Part shown: one piece after another, positions 36,664-47,138 of the stretch | How positions within the stretch are numbered: the first letter of the stretch is position 1 | How the letters are laid out: each line of letters begins with the position of its first letter | From: Agromyces sp. Leaf222 | GTDB taxonomy: Bacteria > Actinomycetota > Actinomycetes > Actinomycetales > Microbacteriaceae | Length of the DNA: 64,000 nt | Direction: 5' to 3' | Assembly (NCBI RefSeq): GCF_001421565.1 | Contig: NZ_LMKQ01000001.1 | Span: 1,177,651 to 1,241,650, forward strand | Notes under the pieces: generated by a model | Told to the model about the DNA's origin: nothing | What the model saw: only the letters and a program-made list of their open reading frames with translations | Databases searched by the model: none | Made by a program: the position numbers and the translations under genes

Positions 36664-38328
36664 ATGACTCGAACCAAACGCTCCTTCGCGGTGGCACTCG
36701 CCGCCGGAGCGGCCGCGATCGCACTGGGAATGACGGGCTGCGCCCCGTCGGCCGGAGGCGGCAGCGGCGACAGCGCCGTCCTGCGGGTCTGGGCGGGCAG
36801 CGCCACCCCGATCAACAACAACTTCAACCCGTTCGCCGTCGACACGGCCGTGCACGCGACCTTCGGTGCGATCTACGAGCCGCTGTTCTTCTTCAACCAG
36901 CTCTCGGCCGACGAGCCCATGGGACTCATCGGCGACTCCTACGAGTACAGCGAAGACGGCCGCACGCTCACCGTCACGATCAAGCCCGACCTGAAGTGGA
37001 ACGACGGCGAGGCGCTCACGGCGGCCGATGTCGCCTTCACGTTCGGCTACGGCTCGAACAAGTCCGAGCAGTTCGTCTCCGCCGAGGCCCCCGACGACAC
37101 GACCGTCGTGCTGACCTACACCGAACCGCAGTTCACGAGCGCTTCGCTCACCCTCGGCTCGACGTACATCATCCCCGAGCACATCTGGGCCGACATCGAC
37201 GACTTCATGGCCGAGACGAACCCCGAGCCGGTCGGCTCCGGCCCGTACAAGCTGAAGAGCTTCTCCGACGCGGCGTACACCGTCGAGGCCAACGACGAGT
37301 TCCGCGACGGCGCGCCCGCCGTCGAAGAGGTCCAGTACGTGGGGCTCGACTCGAACCAGTCGTCGCAGGACCTGCTGACCACCGGCAAGATCGACTGGGT
37401 CGGCCAGTTCATCGCGAACCCCGACGCCGTCACCGGCAAGGGCAACATCACGACGATGAACCAGCAGCAGGACCCGACCACCATCACGACCTGCGCCAAC
37501 GCCGACCTCGGCTGCGAGGGCCCGCAGACCGACCCCGCGGTCCGCCAGGCGATCAACGTCGCCATCGACCGCGCGACGATCGCCGACAAGGCGTTCGCCG
37601 GCCTCGCGGGCGAGTCCTCGCCGTCGTTCACCCTCCAGCCGCGAGACGAGCAGTGGCTGGGCGACCCCGAGCTCGCCACCAGCCCGCAGACGGCGGATGC
37701 CGCCGAAGCCGGCGCCATCCTCGAGGCGGCCGGGTACACGAAGGACGCCGACGGGTTCTACGGCAAGGGCGGCACGGCCTTCGAGATCGACCTGTTCTCG
37801 CCCGACGGCTGGACCGACTACAACGACGCAGCGAAGCTCATCTCCGAGCAGGCGGCGGAGGCGGGCATCCGCATCAACGCCCGCACGGTCTCCGACGCCG
37901 AGTACTGGACCCCGATCCAGAACGGCGACTTCCAGATGGCCCTGTACGGACTCACGCAGAGCCTCGTCGCCGACCCGTACTCCAACTACCACGAGTACTT
38001 CGCCGGCACCTCGACCGCGAAGGTCGGCGAGATGCCGCTCGTCGGGCAGAACTACTCGCGCTACACGAACCCGATCGTCGACGCGGCCGTGCTCGCGGCC
38101 GGCTCGACCCAGGATGTCGCGGCGAAGCAGGAGGCGTACTCCGCCATCCAGACCGAGATCGCCCGCGACCTGCCGTACATCCCCGTGGTGCTGAACGCCT
38201 CGCAGTCCTTCTTCAACACCGAGAAGTTCAGCGGATGGCCGACCGAGGACGACCTGTACGCCGCGCCGCTGCCCTACCTCGCGGTGGCCAACGCGGTCGT
38301 GCTCGCGCACCTCACGCCCGCGAAGTAG
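36664..38328 (+). CDS. ABC transporter substrate-binding lipoprotein (family 5)
   Basis: 554 residues. ATG 36664 has AGAGGA at good spacing; ATG 36655 three codons earlier has it too close. Signal peptide TKRSFAVALAAGAAAIALG with lipobox MTGC (Cys ~24). The SBP_bac_5 fold follows: YEPLFFFNQ, GRTLTVTIKPDLKWNDGEALTAADVAFTF, GSGPYKLKSF, PAVRQAINVAIDRATIADKAF, and WTPIQNGDFQMALYG. Family 5 binders take up peptides, nickel or beta-linked oligosaccharides such as cellobiose and chitobiose. With a GH4 enzyme and kinase downstream, an oligosaccharide is more likely than a peptide. Confidence 0.9.
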   Translation: MTRTKRSFAVALAAGAAAIALGMTGCAPSAGGGSGDSAVLRVWAGSATPINNNFNPFAVDTAVHATFGAIYEPLFFFNQLSADEPMGLIGDSYEYSEDGRTLTVTIKPDLKWNDGEALTAADVAFTFGYGSNKSEQFVSAEAPDDTTVVLTYTEPQFTSASLTLGSTYIIPEHIWADIDDFMAETNPEPVGSGPYKLKSFSDAAYTVEANDEFRDGAPAVEEVQYVGLDSNQSSQDLLTTGKIDWVGQFIANPDAVTGKGNITTMNQQQDPTTITTCANADLGCEGPQTDPAVRQAINVAIDRATIADKAFAGLAGESSPSFTLQPRDEQWLGDPELATSPQTADAAEAGAILEAAGYTKDADGFYGKGGTAFEIDLFSPDGWTDYNDAAKLISEQAAEAGIRINARTVSDAEYWTPIQNGDFQMALYGLTQSLVADPYSNYHEYFAGTSTAKVGEMPLVGQNYSRYTNPIVDAAVLAAGSTQDVAAKQEAYSAIQTEIARDLPYIPVVLNASQSFFNTEKFSGWPTEDDLYAAPLPYLAVANAVVLAHLTPAK

Positions 38329-38379
38329 GCCGAGCGGTCCCATGGAACGAACCATTCCCAACTCGAGGACGGCGGCGGC

Positions 38380-39384
38380 ATGAGCTTCTACCTGAGAAGG
38401 GTCGCCTTCTACCTGGTGACCCTCTGGGCGGCGATCTCGCTCAACTTCCTGCTCCCGCGCCTGCTCCCGGGCGACCCTGCGGCGATCATGCTCGGCAAGC
38501 TCCGGCGTGCGAGCGGCGGGCGTCCGCTCTCGGAGGAGACGATCCAGGCGATCACCTCCATCCTCGGGGCGGGGAAGGACATGTCCATGTGGGACCAGTA
38601 CCTGGCGTACTGGGGCCGGCTGCTGCAGGGAGACCTCGGTGTCTCCTCGACGCGGTACCCGGCAACCGTCTCCGACCTCATCGCCGCGGCGCTGCCGTGG
38701 ACGATCACGCTGGTCGGTGTCGCGACCGTCATCTCATTCATGCTCGGCATCGTCGTCGGCGCATGGGTGGGGTGGCGGCGCGGCACCAAGCTCGACCACC
38801 TCGTGCCGGTCACGACGGTCTTCCAGTCGATCCCGTACTTCTGGTTGGCGCTCGTGCTCGTGGCGGTGTTCTCGGTGCAACTGGGGTGGTTCCCGATCGT
38901 CGGCGGCTACGACGTGTTCGAGTTCCCGGCGGGCCCCGAGCTCAGCTGGGCGTTCATCGGCAGCGCGGTCTACCACGCCATCCTCCCGGCGACCACGATC
39001 GTGATCTCGTCGGTCGGCGGCTGGCTCCTCGGCATGCGCAACATGATGGTCTCGACGATGTCGGAGGACTACGTCGTCACCGCCGAGGCCAAGGGCCTCA
39101 CCCCGCGCCGCGTGCGCACGAAGTACGCCTCCCGCAACGCCGCCATCCCGAGCCTCGCGGGGTTCGGGATCGCGTTGGGCTTCGTCGTCGCCGGCTCGAT
39201 CGTCATGGAGCAGGTGTTCAGCTACCCGGGCATCGGCAAGCTCATGATCCAGGCGGTCCAGGGCCTCGACTACGCGCTGATGCAGGGCGTGTTCCTCGTC
39301 ATCACGCTCACGGTGCTCGCGGCGAACTTCTTCATGGACCTGATCTACGGCTTCATCGACCCGAGGGTGCGACACAATGGATGA
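38380..39384 (+). CDS. ABC transporter permease (DppB-like)
   Basis: 334 residues. MSFYLRRVAFYLVTLWAAISLNFLLPRLLPGDPA is the typical DppB/OppB start; six membrane helices follow with the EAA loop VTAEAKGLTPRRVRTKYASRNAAIPSLAG split by the coupling helix and ending VMEQVFSYPGIGKLMIQAVQ. It forms the channel with the next gene product. Located 51 bases after the binding protein; stop overlaps the next start by 8 bases. Confidence 0.93.
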   Translation: MSFYLRRVAFYLVTLWAAISLNFLLPRLLPGDPAAIMLGKLRRASGGRPLSEETIQAITSILGAGKDMSMWDQYLAYWGRLLQGDLGVSSTRYPATVSDLIAAALPWTITLVGVATVISFMLGIVVGAWVGWRRGTKLDHLVPVTTVFQSIPYFWLALVLVAVFSVQLGWFPIVGGYDVFEFPAGPELSWAFIGSAVYHAILPATTIVISSVGGWLLGMRNMMVSTMSEDYVVTAEAKGLTPRRVRTKYASRNAAIPSLAGFGIALGFVVAGSIVMEQVFSYPGIGKLMIQAVQGLDYALMQGVFLVITLTVLAANFFMDLIYGFIDPRVRHNG

Positions 39385-40470
39385 CTCCCGACCCACACTC
39401 GTCCGTCCCGACGAGGACTCCGGCTACGCCACGGGCGACGACGCCCTGTTCCAGGCCCCGGTGTCCGCCGAGGCCGTGCGCGAGACCGCCCGCGAGGCGT
39501 CGGCGACCGCGGCCCTCGCAGTCGCCCGGTCGACCCGCGGCGGCCGGTTCCGCCACCTCCTGCCGAGTCGCTCTGGCAAGCTCATCACGGGCGTCGTGAT
39601 CGTCGCCCTCATCACGCTCTTCGGCATCTTCGGCCCGATGATCGCCCAGCCGCCGCGCGACTCGAGCAACGAGGCGCTGCAGCCGCCGTCGGCAGAGCAC
39701 TGGCTCGGCACGACGAAGCTCGGCTACGACGTCTTCTCCCAGCTCGCCTGGGGCACGCAGGGCTCCCTCTTCATCGGCCTCGTCGCCGGCATCGTCGCCC
39801 TGCTGCTCGCAGTGATCTTCGGCGTGTTCGCCGGATACTTCGGCGGGGTGCTCGACGAAGTGCTCACCCTCTTCACGAACATCGTCCTCGTCATCCCGGG
39901 CCTCCCGGTCGTCATGGTGATCGCGGCGTACGTGCAGAACGCCGAGGGGCTCGGGCCGCTCGCGAGGAGTTCCCTGCTCGTCGCCCTCGTGCTCGGCATC
40001 ACCGGCTGGGCCGGATCGGCGGTGGTGCTCCGAGCACAGGCCCGCTCGCTGCGCACCCGCGAGTACGTCGCCGCCGCCCGCGTGGCGGGCGAGAAGCCGG
40101 GCCGCATCATCTTCGTCGAGATCCTGCCGAACCTCGTGCCGTTGCTCGCCGCGCAGTTCATCTTCGGCGTCATCTTCGCGGTGCTCGGCGAGGCGGGCCT
40201 CTCCTACCTCGGCCTCGGGCCGACGGGGTCGATCACGCTCGGCACGATGCTGAACGACGCGCAGACCGGCCAAGCCGTGGGCACGGGCGCCTGGTGGTGG
40301 TTCGTGCCGCCGGGCCTCATCATCGCCGCCCTCGGCGCCGGCCTCTCCCTCATCAACTTCGCGATCGACGAGGTCGTGAACCCGAAGCTCAGGCTCGCGC
40401 CTGAGAACGCGAAGCGCCAGCGCAGGGCCGCCAAGGCCGGCAAGGGCGTCGCCGACAGCGGAGCATTCGC

Positions 40471-40474
<4 letters not shown>
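39377..40474 (+). CDS. ABC transporter permease (DppC-like)
   Basis: 365 residues. About 65 hydrophilic residues precede the first membrane helix (LITGVVIVALITLFGIFGPMI). HWLGTTKLGYDVFSQLAWGTQGSL is the family hallmark, and the EAA loop is EYVAAARVAGEKPGRIIFVEILPNLVPLL. Partner of the DppB-like permease. The C-terminus ends in a basic tail. ATGA overlap with the following ATPase gene. Confidence 0.93.
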
Positions 40475-41366
<892 letters not shown>

Positions 41367-41370
<4 letters not shown>

Positions 41371-42215
41371 GCGGGCGGGGCCCTGTGCCCGAGCGCACGA
41401 CGCTCGAGGCGCGCAACCTGGTGAAGGACTTCCGGCTGCGCAGCGGCGTCAGCGTGCGCACGCTGCATGCCGTGAAGGACGTCTCGTTCACGCTCGAGCC
41501 CGGTCGCACGATCGCCCTCGTCGGCGAGAGCGGGTCGGGCAAGTCGACGATCGCGCGCATGATGGCCAAGCTCGAGACGCCGACGTCGGGCGGGATCCTG
41601 CTCGACGGGCGCCCGAGCGCGACGAGGGGCGCCGCCCTCGCCAGGTACCGGCGCGACGTGCAGATGGTGTTCCAGGACCCGTTCAGCTCGCTGAACCCGT
41701 TCCACCCGATCCGGCACCACCTCGAGCGGCCGCTGCGCATCCACAACCCCGGACTCTCGGGGCGGCAGATCCGTGAACGGGCCGATGAGCTGCTCGAGCG
41801 GGTCCGGCTCTCGCCGGCGGCGACGTTCGCCGATCGCCGACCGCACGAGCTCTCGGGCGGCCAGCGGCAGCGGGTCGCGATCGCGCGAGCACTCGCCCCC
41901 GGGTCGCGGTTCATCATCGCCGACGAGCCGGTCTCGATGCTCGACGTCTCGATCCGCCTCGGCGTGCTCAACCTGCTGGCCGAGCTGCAACGGCAGGAGC
42001 AGCTGGGCGTGCTCTACATCACCCACGACCTCGCGACGGCGCGGCACTTCTCCGACGAGATCCTGGTGATGTACCGCGGTGAGATCGTCGAGCGGGGGCC
42101 GAGCGAGCAGGTGATCCTCGATCCCCGCCACGAGTACACGAAGTCGCTGCTCGAGGCGGCGGCCGACCCAGAGCGCCTCGGTCGGTTGCGCGACGAGGTG
42201 CGGAGCGGCGGGTGA
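41367..42215 (+). CDS. ABC transporter ATP-binding protein (DppF-like)
   Basis: 282 residues. Walker A GESGSGKSTIAR, Q-loop QMVFQDPFSSLNPFHP, signature ELSGGQRQRVAIARAL, Walker B FIIADEPVSMLDV, H-loop YITHD. Second ATPase of the importer and last gene of the five-gene operon; the ROK repressor gene starts 69 bases downstream behind its own promoter. Confidence 0.94.
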
Positions 42216-42224
42216 GTCGACAAT

Positions 42225-42250
42225 CAGTAAACATTCTTTTCAGATAGAGT
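42225..42250 (+). promoter_or_regulatory. ROK gene promoter sharing a motif with the importer promoter
   Basis: CAGTAAACATTCTTTTCAG followed by ATAGAGT. TAGAGT (42245-42250) is the likely -10; TCGACA (42217-42222) a possible -35. The CAGT-A...CTTTTC...TAG-GT pattern recurs at 36545-36569, one base shorter. Because initiation would fall near 42257, the GTG at 42249 cannot be the start codon. Confidence 0.6.
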
Positions 42251-42284
42251 GACCACGAATACCGACACGAGAGAGGCGGACGGC

Positions 42285-43439
42285 ATGAGCCAGATCGACC
42301 CGGGCACCCCGACGTGGCTCGCGGCGCGCAACGACCGTGCCGCCTTCCGCCTCCTGCTCGAGCACGGTCCGCTGACCAGGTCTCGGCTCGGCGAGCTCAC
42401 GGGCCTCTCCAAGCCCACGGCGTCGCAGATGCTCGCACGGCTCGAGCGCGTCGGGCTCATCCACCCGGTCGGCGAGCGATCCGGCGGCCGGGGGCCCAAT
42501 GCGATCACGTACGGCGTCCGCACCGATCGCATCACGGGCGTCGCCATCTCGATCCTCGACCGCGCCATCCAGGCCGTCGTGGTCGACGCCGCCGACCACG
42601 AGCATCCGATCGTGCAGGTCCCGACCGACGGGCACGATCGCTCGCCCGAGGGTGACGTGCGCGTGGCTGTGCGCGCGGCCTGCGCCGAGGCGGGCATCGA
42701 CGAGCACACGGTCAGCCGCGTGATGATCGGCGTGCAGGCGGCGTTCTTCGTCGACGGCGACGAGCTCTCGTTCACCGACACGCTGCCCGGTTGGCCGGCC
42801 GTCGGGGCTCGCGCCCGCATCGAGCGCGAACTGGGCCTCGAGGTGACGATCGACAACGACGTCAACCTCGCGACCATGGCGGAGCGTTCGTCGGGCGTCG
42901 CGCAGGATGCCGCGAGCTTCGCGCTGTTCTGGATCGGCGACGGTCTCGGCGTCGGCCTCGACCTCGGCGGCGTCGTGCACCGCGGCGCCTCCGGCGGTGC
43001 GGGCGAGATCGGCTACCTCGCGGTGCCGCGCACGGCCGAGCCGCTCGCGCCGGGAGCCAATGACTTCACCGACCTGCTCGGCGGCCCCGCGGTGGCGAGG
43101 CTCCTGAGCTCCGACGGTGAGACGCTCGCCGACGTGCTGCCGCGCCTCGCCCACGACGACGCGGCGATGTCGGCCCTCGCCGATCGCGTCATCCTCGCCG
43201 TCAACCCGCTGCTCGCGATCCTCGATCCCTCGATGATCGTGCTCGGCGGGCCGACCGGCACGGCAGGCGGACCCCGGCTCGTCGAGCTCGTCGCCGAGCG
43301 CGTCGACGCGGCCGCCCACCCGAAGCTCGCGCTGCGCACGAGCGGCACGGGCGCCCAGCCGGTGCTCCTCGGTGCGCGCCAACAGCTCGTGGAGCAGATC
43401 CGCGACCACCTCGAGGCCGACATCTCGCTCTCCACCTGA
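42285..43439 (+). CDS. ROK family transcriptional repressor
   Basis: 384 residues. N-terminal winged helix (NDRAAFRLLLEHGPLTRSRLGELTGLSKPTASQMLARLERV), then a ROK sugar-kinase-like fold: GVAISILDRAIQAVVVD, TIDNDVNLATMAE, FWIGDGLGVGLDLGGVVHRGASGGAGEIGY and ILDPSMIVLGG. The usual ROK zinc motif CxCGxxGC after GEIGH is missing, and His of the kinase motif is replaced, so it binds sugar without phosphorylating it. ATG 42285 has GAGAGG upstream. It probably represses the importer until a sugar ligand binds. Confidence 0.92.
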   Translation: MSQIDPGTPTWLAARNDRAAFRLLLEHGPLTRSRLGELTGLSKPTASQMLARLERVGLIHPVGERSGGRGPNAITYGVRTDRITGVAISILDRAIQAVVVDAADHEHPIVQVPTDGHDRSPEGDVRVAVRAACAEAGIDEHTVSRVMIGVQAAFFVDGDELSFTDTLPGWPAVGARARIERELGLEVTIDNDVNLATMAERSSGVAQDAASFALFWIGDGLGVGLDLGGVVHRGASGGAGEIGYLAVPRTAEPLAPGANDFTDLLGGPAVARLLSSDGETLADVLPRLAHDDAAMSALADRVILAVNPLLAILDPSMIVLGGPTGTAGGPRLVELVAERVDAAAHPKLALRTSGTGAQPVLLGARQQLVEQIRDHLEADISLST

Positions 43440-43457
43440 CCCGACCCACCGTCGAAC

Positions 43458-43481
43458 GGCGGATGCCACGGGGCATCCGCC
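43458..43481 (+). terminator. Terminator after the ROK gene
   Basis: GGCGGATGCC (43458-43467) pairs with GGCATCCGCC (43472-43481), loop ACGG, starting 19 bases past the stop. The stem is again built from the GGATGCC word. Confidence 0.75.
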
Positions 43482-43544
43482 CTGATCATCGACCCCGCAT
43501 CTCGTGCCAGGCGCGAGGTGTGATATGAACCGAATCGAGGACCC

Positions 43545-44804
43545 ATGAAGCTCGCCATCGTCGGCGGAGGCTCGACCTACACCCCCGAACTCATCGACGG
43601 GTTCGCCCGCCTGCGCGACACGCTCCCGCTCGAGGAGATCCGTCTCGTCGACCCCGACCCGCAGCGCCTCGCGCTCGTCTCGGGCATGTCGCAGCGGATG
43701 CTCGAGCACGCCGGGCACCCCGCGAAGGTGATCGGCACCACCGACCTCGTGGCCGGCGTCTCCGACGCCGACGCCGTGCTGATCCAGCTGCGGGTCGGCG
43801 GGCAGGACGCCCGCCACGCCGATGAGACGTGGCCGCACGAGGCCGGATGCATCGGCCAGGAGACCACCGGGCCCGGCGGGCTCGCGAAGGCGCTCCGCAC
43901 CGTGCCGGTGGTGCTCCGCATCGCCGACGTCGTGCGCGAGCACGCCAAGCCCGACGCGTGGATCGTCGACTTCACGAATCCCGTGGGCATCGTGACGCGC
44001 GCCCTGCTCGAGGCGGGCCACCGCGCCGTCGGCCTCTGCAACGTCGCCATCGGCTTCCAGCGGCGCTTCGCCTCGCTCTTCGACGTCGAGCACGACCGCG
44101 TGAGCCTCGGCCACGTCGGCCTCAACCACCTGACCTGGGAGCGGAGCGTCGTCATCGACGGCGACGACCGGCTGCCCGGGCTGCTGCAGCACCGGCTCGG
44201 CGACCTCGCCGACGAGGTGCACCTCGCACCGGAGCTCATCGCGCAGCTCGGGGTCGTGCCCTCCTACTACCTGCGGTACTACTACGCGCACGACGAGGTC
44301 CTGCGCGAGCAGCTGCACGAGCCGACGCGGGCCGAGGCGGTGCGCGCGATCGAGCGCGAGCTGCTCGAGCTCTACGCGGACCCCGCGCAGCACGAGAAGC
44401 CCGCGGCGCTCGAGGGTCGTGGCGGCGCTTTCTACTCCGAGGCTGCGATCGAGTTGCTCGCGGCGATGCGCGACGGCGCGAGCCGCTCGCGAGTGGTCAA
44501 CCTGCGCAACGACGGCGTGCTGCCGTTCCTGCCCGACGACCACGTCATCGAGGTGCCGGCCGTGTTCCGCGACGGGCGATTCCACGCCGAGCCCGTCGCT
44601 CCGCTGCCCGACGACATCCGCGGCCTCATCGCCTCGGTCGCCGGCTACGAACGGCTCGCCCTCGATGCGGCGGTGCACGGCGGTCGCGACCGCGTGCTCC
44701 GGGCGATGCGCGCGCACCCGCTCGTGCTGCAGCACGAGCGGGCCGAGCGGCTCACCGACCTGCTCATGGCCGAGAACGCCCCGTTCCTGGAGTGGGCGCG
44801 TTGA
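43545..44804 (+). CDS. Glycoside hydrolase family 4 (6-phospho-beta-glucosidase type)
   Basis: 419 residues. NAD-binding KLAIVGGGSTYTPELI at the N-terminus, D at the end of strand 2 (RLVDPDPQR), FTNPVGIVTRALLE, metal-binding cysteine in GLCNVAIG, and the catalytic-metal His in GLNHLTW; Y-Y-L-R-Y-Y matches the family tyrosine region. GH4 enzymes use NAD+ and Mn2+ with a redox-elimination mechanism and usually act on 6-phosphorylated disaccharides. The stop overlaps the TTG start of the kinase, so phosphorylation and cleavage are coupled. Confidence 0.93.
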   Translation: MKLAIVGGGSTYTPELIDGFARLRDTLPLEEIRLVDPDPQRLALVSGMSQRMLEHAGHPAKVIGTTDLVAGVSDADAVLIQLRVGGQDARHADETWPHEAGCIGQETTGPGGLAKALRTVPVVLRIADVVREHAKPDAWIVDFTNPVGIVTRALLEAGHRAVGLCNVAIGFQRRFASLFDVEHDRVSLGHVGLNHLTWERSVVIDGDDRLPGLLQHRLGDLADEVHLAPELIAQLGVVPSYYLRYYYAHDEVLREQLHEPTRAEAVRAIERELLELYADPAQHEKPAALEGRGGAFYSEAAIELLAAMRDGASRSRVVNLRNDGVLPFLPDDHVIEVPAVFRDGRFHAEPVAPLPDDIRGLIASVAGYERLALDAAVHGGRDRVLRAMRAHPLVLQHERAERLTDLLMAENAPFLEWAR

Positions 44805-45814
44805 GCGGCGTCATCGTCGCGGTCGACGCGGGCGGTTCGAAGACCGACGCCGTCGCCCTCACGATCGACGGCGAGCTCGTGGCGCATGCGCGCGGCGGCG
44901 GGTCGAGCCCGCACTTCGAGGGCCTCGGCGAGGCGGTCGCCGTCGTCGACGGACTCGTGCGTTCGGTCGCGGGGCGATCGCGCGTCGTGCATGCGGGCCT
45001 CTACGTCTCGGGCCTCGACCTGCCGATCGAGGTCGAGCAGTACGCGGCCGCGGTCGCGGGCTTCGACTGGGCCGGCGATTCGACGACGGTCGCCAACGAC
45101 CTCTACGCCCTGCTGCGCGCCGGCACCGACGAGCCCGACGCCGTGGCGATCGTCTGCGGCACGGGCGTGAACGCGGTGGGCGTGCGCGCCGACGGGGCCG
45201 ACGTGCGCTTCCCCTCCCTCGGCGGCCTCTCGGGCGACTGGGGCGGCGGCAGCGGGCTCGGCGAGCAGGCCCTGTGGCATGCCGCACGGGATGTCGACGG
45301 CCGTGGCCCGCGCACCGCGCTCACGACGGCGATCGTCGATCGTCTCGGCGTGGCCTCGGTGCAGGCGCTCATCGAGGACCTGCACTTCGGCCGGCGAGAC
45401 TCGAACGATCTCGCCGCGCTCGCCCCCGCGGTGTTCGAGGCCGCACGGTCGGGCGACGCGGTGGCGGCCGAGCTTGTCGACCGGCAGGCCGACGAGATCG
45501 TGGCCTTCGCCCGTGCGTGCGTCACGCGCCTCGGGCTCGCCGATCGCGCGATCCCGATCGTGCTGGGCGGCGGCATCATCCGTGCGGCGGATCCACGGCT
45601 CATCTCGGGCATCACGTCCGGCCTCGCCGTCGTGGCGCCGCGCGCCAGGATCGAGATGCTCGACGCGTCTCCGATCGTCGGTGCATCCCTGCTCGCCCTC
45701 GCAACGGCGGGCGCGAGCCCCGAGGCGCTCGAGCGAGCACGCAGCGCGGTCGCCCGCGGAACACGGGTCGAACGCGTGGAGGTCGCGCGCGAGACGGAGC
45801 CCGTCGGGTCCTGA
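44801..45814 (+). CDS. BadF/BadG/BcrA/BcrD-type ATPase, candidate (amino)sugar kinase
   Basis: 337 residues with a TTG start inside TTGA overlapping the GH4 stop. IVAVDAGGSKTDAVAL is the phosphate-1 motif, VANDLYALLRAG, VCGTGVNAVGV (phosphate-2), GLSGDWGGGSGLGEQAL and the adenosine motif VLGGGII follow. This ASKHA subfamily includes N-acetylglucosamine and glucosamine kinases. Beside GH4 and an ABC importer it could phosphorylate the imported sugar so that GH4 can act, or recycle the released monosaccharide. The chosen TTG is the only start consistent with the first beta strand. Confidence 0.87.
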   Translation: MSGVIVAVDAGGSKTDAVALTIDGELVAHARGGGSSPHFEGLGEAVAVVDGLVRSVAGRSRVVHAGLYVSGLDLPIEVEQYAAAVAGFDWAGDSTTVANDLYALLRAGTDEPDAVAIVCGTGVNAVGVRADGADVRFPSLGGLSGDWGGGSGLGEQALWHAARDVDGRGPRTALTTAIVDRLGVASVQALIEDLHFGRRDSNDLAALAPAVFEAARSGDAVAAELVDRQADEIVAFARACVTRLGLADRAIPIVLGGGIIRAADPRLISGITSGLAVVAPRARIEMLDASPIVGASLLALATAGASPEALERARSAVARGTRVERVEVARETEPVGS

Positions 45815-45860
45815 GGTCACGCTCCGGCGGCTCCGGCGGCTCCGGCGGCGCCGCAGCCGC

Positions 45861-46481
45861 TCAGTCCGTCTGCGCGAGGAGCCTGACCGCTGCATCCTGG
45901 TGCGCGAGGCGGCGCAGCGCGAGCAGCACGGGCTCGTAGAGCGCGGTGCCGAGCACGGTGTACTCGACGGCGGCGTGCGGCTCGGCCGGCATGCGCGAGA
46001 GGTCGAATGCGGCGATGTCGGCCGCGGCCCGGCCGTAGGCGGCGAGGCGGTCGGCGCCGATCGGCAGGCCGGCATCCTCGGCGGCGGCGAGCGCCCCCTC
46101 GAGTTGCGCGACGGCGGCGAACTCGGGGTCGTAGACCTGGCCGAGCGCCTCGAGCGCGGCGCGGGCGCGCGGGTAGGGGTCGGATGCCTCGCCGGCGGGT
46201 GCTGCGCTCGGCGGCAAGGTGCCGACGGCGCGGCCGAGCGTCGTGTAGAGGTCGCCGCCCGGCTCGTCGACGAGCTCGAGCACGGTGCGAGCCTGCTGCA
46301 CGCTGAGTCCCACGGGGCCGACGAGGGCGCGCACGAGTCGCAGGCGGCGCACATGGCCGGCGTCGTAGACGGCCTGGGTGGCCCCGGTCGCGGTGCCCGG
46401 GTGCAGGAGCCCCTCGCGCAGGTAGTACTTCACGGTCGCGACGGGCAGGTCCGCCTCGGCGGCGAGGGCTGACATCCGCAT
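45861..46481 (-). CDS. MerR family transcriptional regulator
   Basis: 206 residues. N-terminal MerR winged helix MRMSALAAEADLPVATVKYYLREGLLHPG...AVYDAGHVRRLRLVRAL, then a helical C-terminal region (residues ~75-206) unlike the metal-binding MerR tail. ATG 46481 has AAGGAG at six bases; an ATG further upstream (46496) would include the Shine-Dalgarno. Divergent from a small membrane protein gene with a nested dyad between them, suggesting it controls that gene. Confidence 0.88.
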   Translation of the reverse strand: MRMSALAAEADLPVATVKYYLREGLLHPGTATGATQAVYDAGHVRRLRLVRALVGPVGLSVQQARTVLELVDEPGGDLYTTLGRAVGTLPPSAAPAGEASDPYPRARAALEALGQVYDPEFAAVAQLEGALAAAEDAGLPIGADRLAAYGRAAADIAAFDLSRMPAEPHAAVEYTVLGTALYEPVLLALRRLAHQDAAVRLLAQTD

Positions 46482-46490
46482 CTGGACTCC

Positions 46491-46540
46491 TTGCATTGGA
46501 TAGTGCAACTCTCTAATATTGGAGAGCATCACTATCCAAT
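46491..46540. promoter_or_regulatory. Nested dyads in the MerR/membrane-protein control region
   Basis: ATTGGATAGTG (46495-46505) and CACTATCCAAT (46530-46540) are perfect 11-bp inverted repeats; inside them CTCTC (46510-46514) and GAGAG (46523-46527) flank TAATATTG. TTGCAT (46491-46496), 17 bases, TAATAT (46514-46519) is a plausible rightward promoter with the inner dyad over its -10. Confidence 0.65.
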
Positions 46541-46565
46541 CATGAAACCCCGAAGGGAATCGAGC

Positions 46566-46985
46566 ATGAACCACGCGATCGACCTCATCCTGATCGGCAC
46601 GCTGCTGCTCGCCCTCGTCACGGTCGAGAGCGGCGGCTACTTCCTCACCAGGGTCGTGCGAGGCCTGGCGCCGGCCAACCGCCTGCAGCAGAACTTCTTC
46701 CGCGCGGGGCACGCGCACGCGGCCGTGCTGCTCGTGCTCTCGGTCGCGATCCTCGGCGTGCTCGAGGCGGCGGCGCTCGACGACGCGTGGATGTGGGTGG
46801 CGAGGCTCGGAGCCCCCGTCGCCGCGATCCTCATGCCCGCCGGGTTCTTCCTCTCGGTGCTCGGCACCGACCCGCAGAAGCCCGGCCGAGCGATCGCCCT
46901 GCTCTGGATCGGCGCCCTCTCGCTCACCGTCGGCCTCGTCGTCGCGGGCGTCGGCCTCATCGGCGGCGGCATCGCGGCGCTCTGA
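46566..46985 (+). CDS. Small four-helix membrane protein
   Basis: 139 residues, ATG with AAGGGA upstream. Four hydrophobic helices: IDLILIGTLLLALVTVESGG, HAAVLLVLSVAILGVLE, APVAAILMPAGFFLSVLG and LLWIGALSLTVGLVVAGVG. The segment NFFRAGHAHAAVLLVLS has two histidines within a helix boundary. I do not recognise a characterised family; this type recurs next to MerR regulators in Actinobacteria by memory. Likely induced by the divergent MerR protein. Confidence 0.78.
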   Translation: MNHAIDLILIGTLLLALVTVESGGYFLTRVVRGLAPANRLQQNFFRAGHAHAAVLLVLSVAILGVLEAAALDDAWMWVARLGAPVAAILMPAGFFLSVLGTDPQKPGRAIALLWIGALSLTVGLVVAGVGLIGGGIAAL

Positions 46986-46988
46986 CGA

Positions 46989-47046
46989 CGAGCGGATGCC
47001 GCGGGCGGCCGCCTCGCCCTGCCGCACAGCCCGCGGCATCCGCTCG
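46989..47046 (+). terminator. Long-stem terminator, 18 bp
   Basis: CGAGCGGATGCCGCGGGC (46989-47006) and GCCCGCGGCATCCGCTCG (47029-47046) pair perfectly around a 22-base loop, right after the membrane protein stop. Two inverted GGATGCCGC words make up the stem. Confidence 0.8.
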
Positions 47047-47138
47047 CCCCGATCGCGGCCGGTCAGCGCCGCATTCCGACAGGACCCGAGGTCTCTCGAC
47101 GTCGAACTGCCGTGGTCGGGCACACCCCAGACGGCGCA

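Noticed and set aside
42249..42284. Upstream GTG start for the ROK regulator
   Set aside because: It lies at the -10 of its own promoter, and a Shine-Dalgarno is positioned for ATG 42285.
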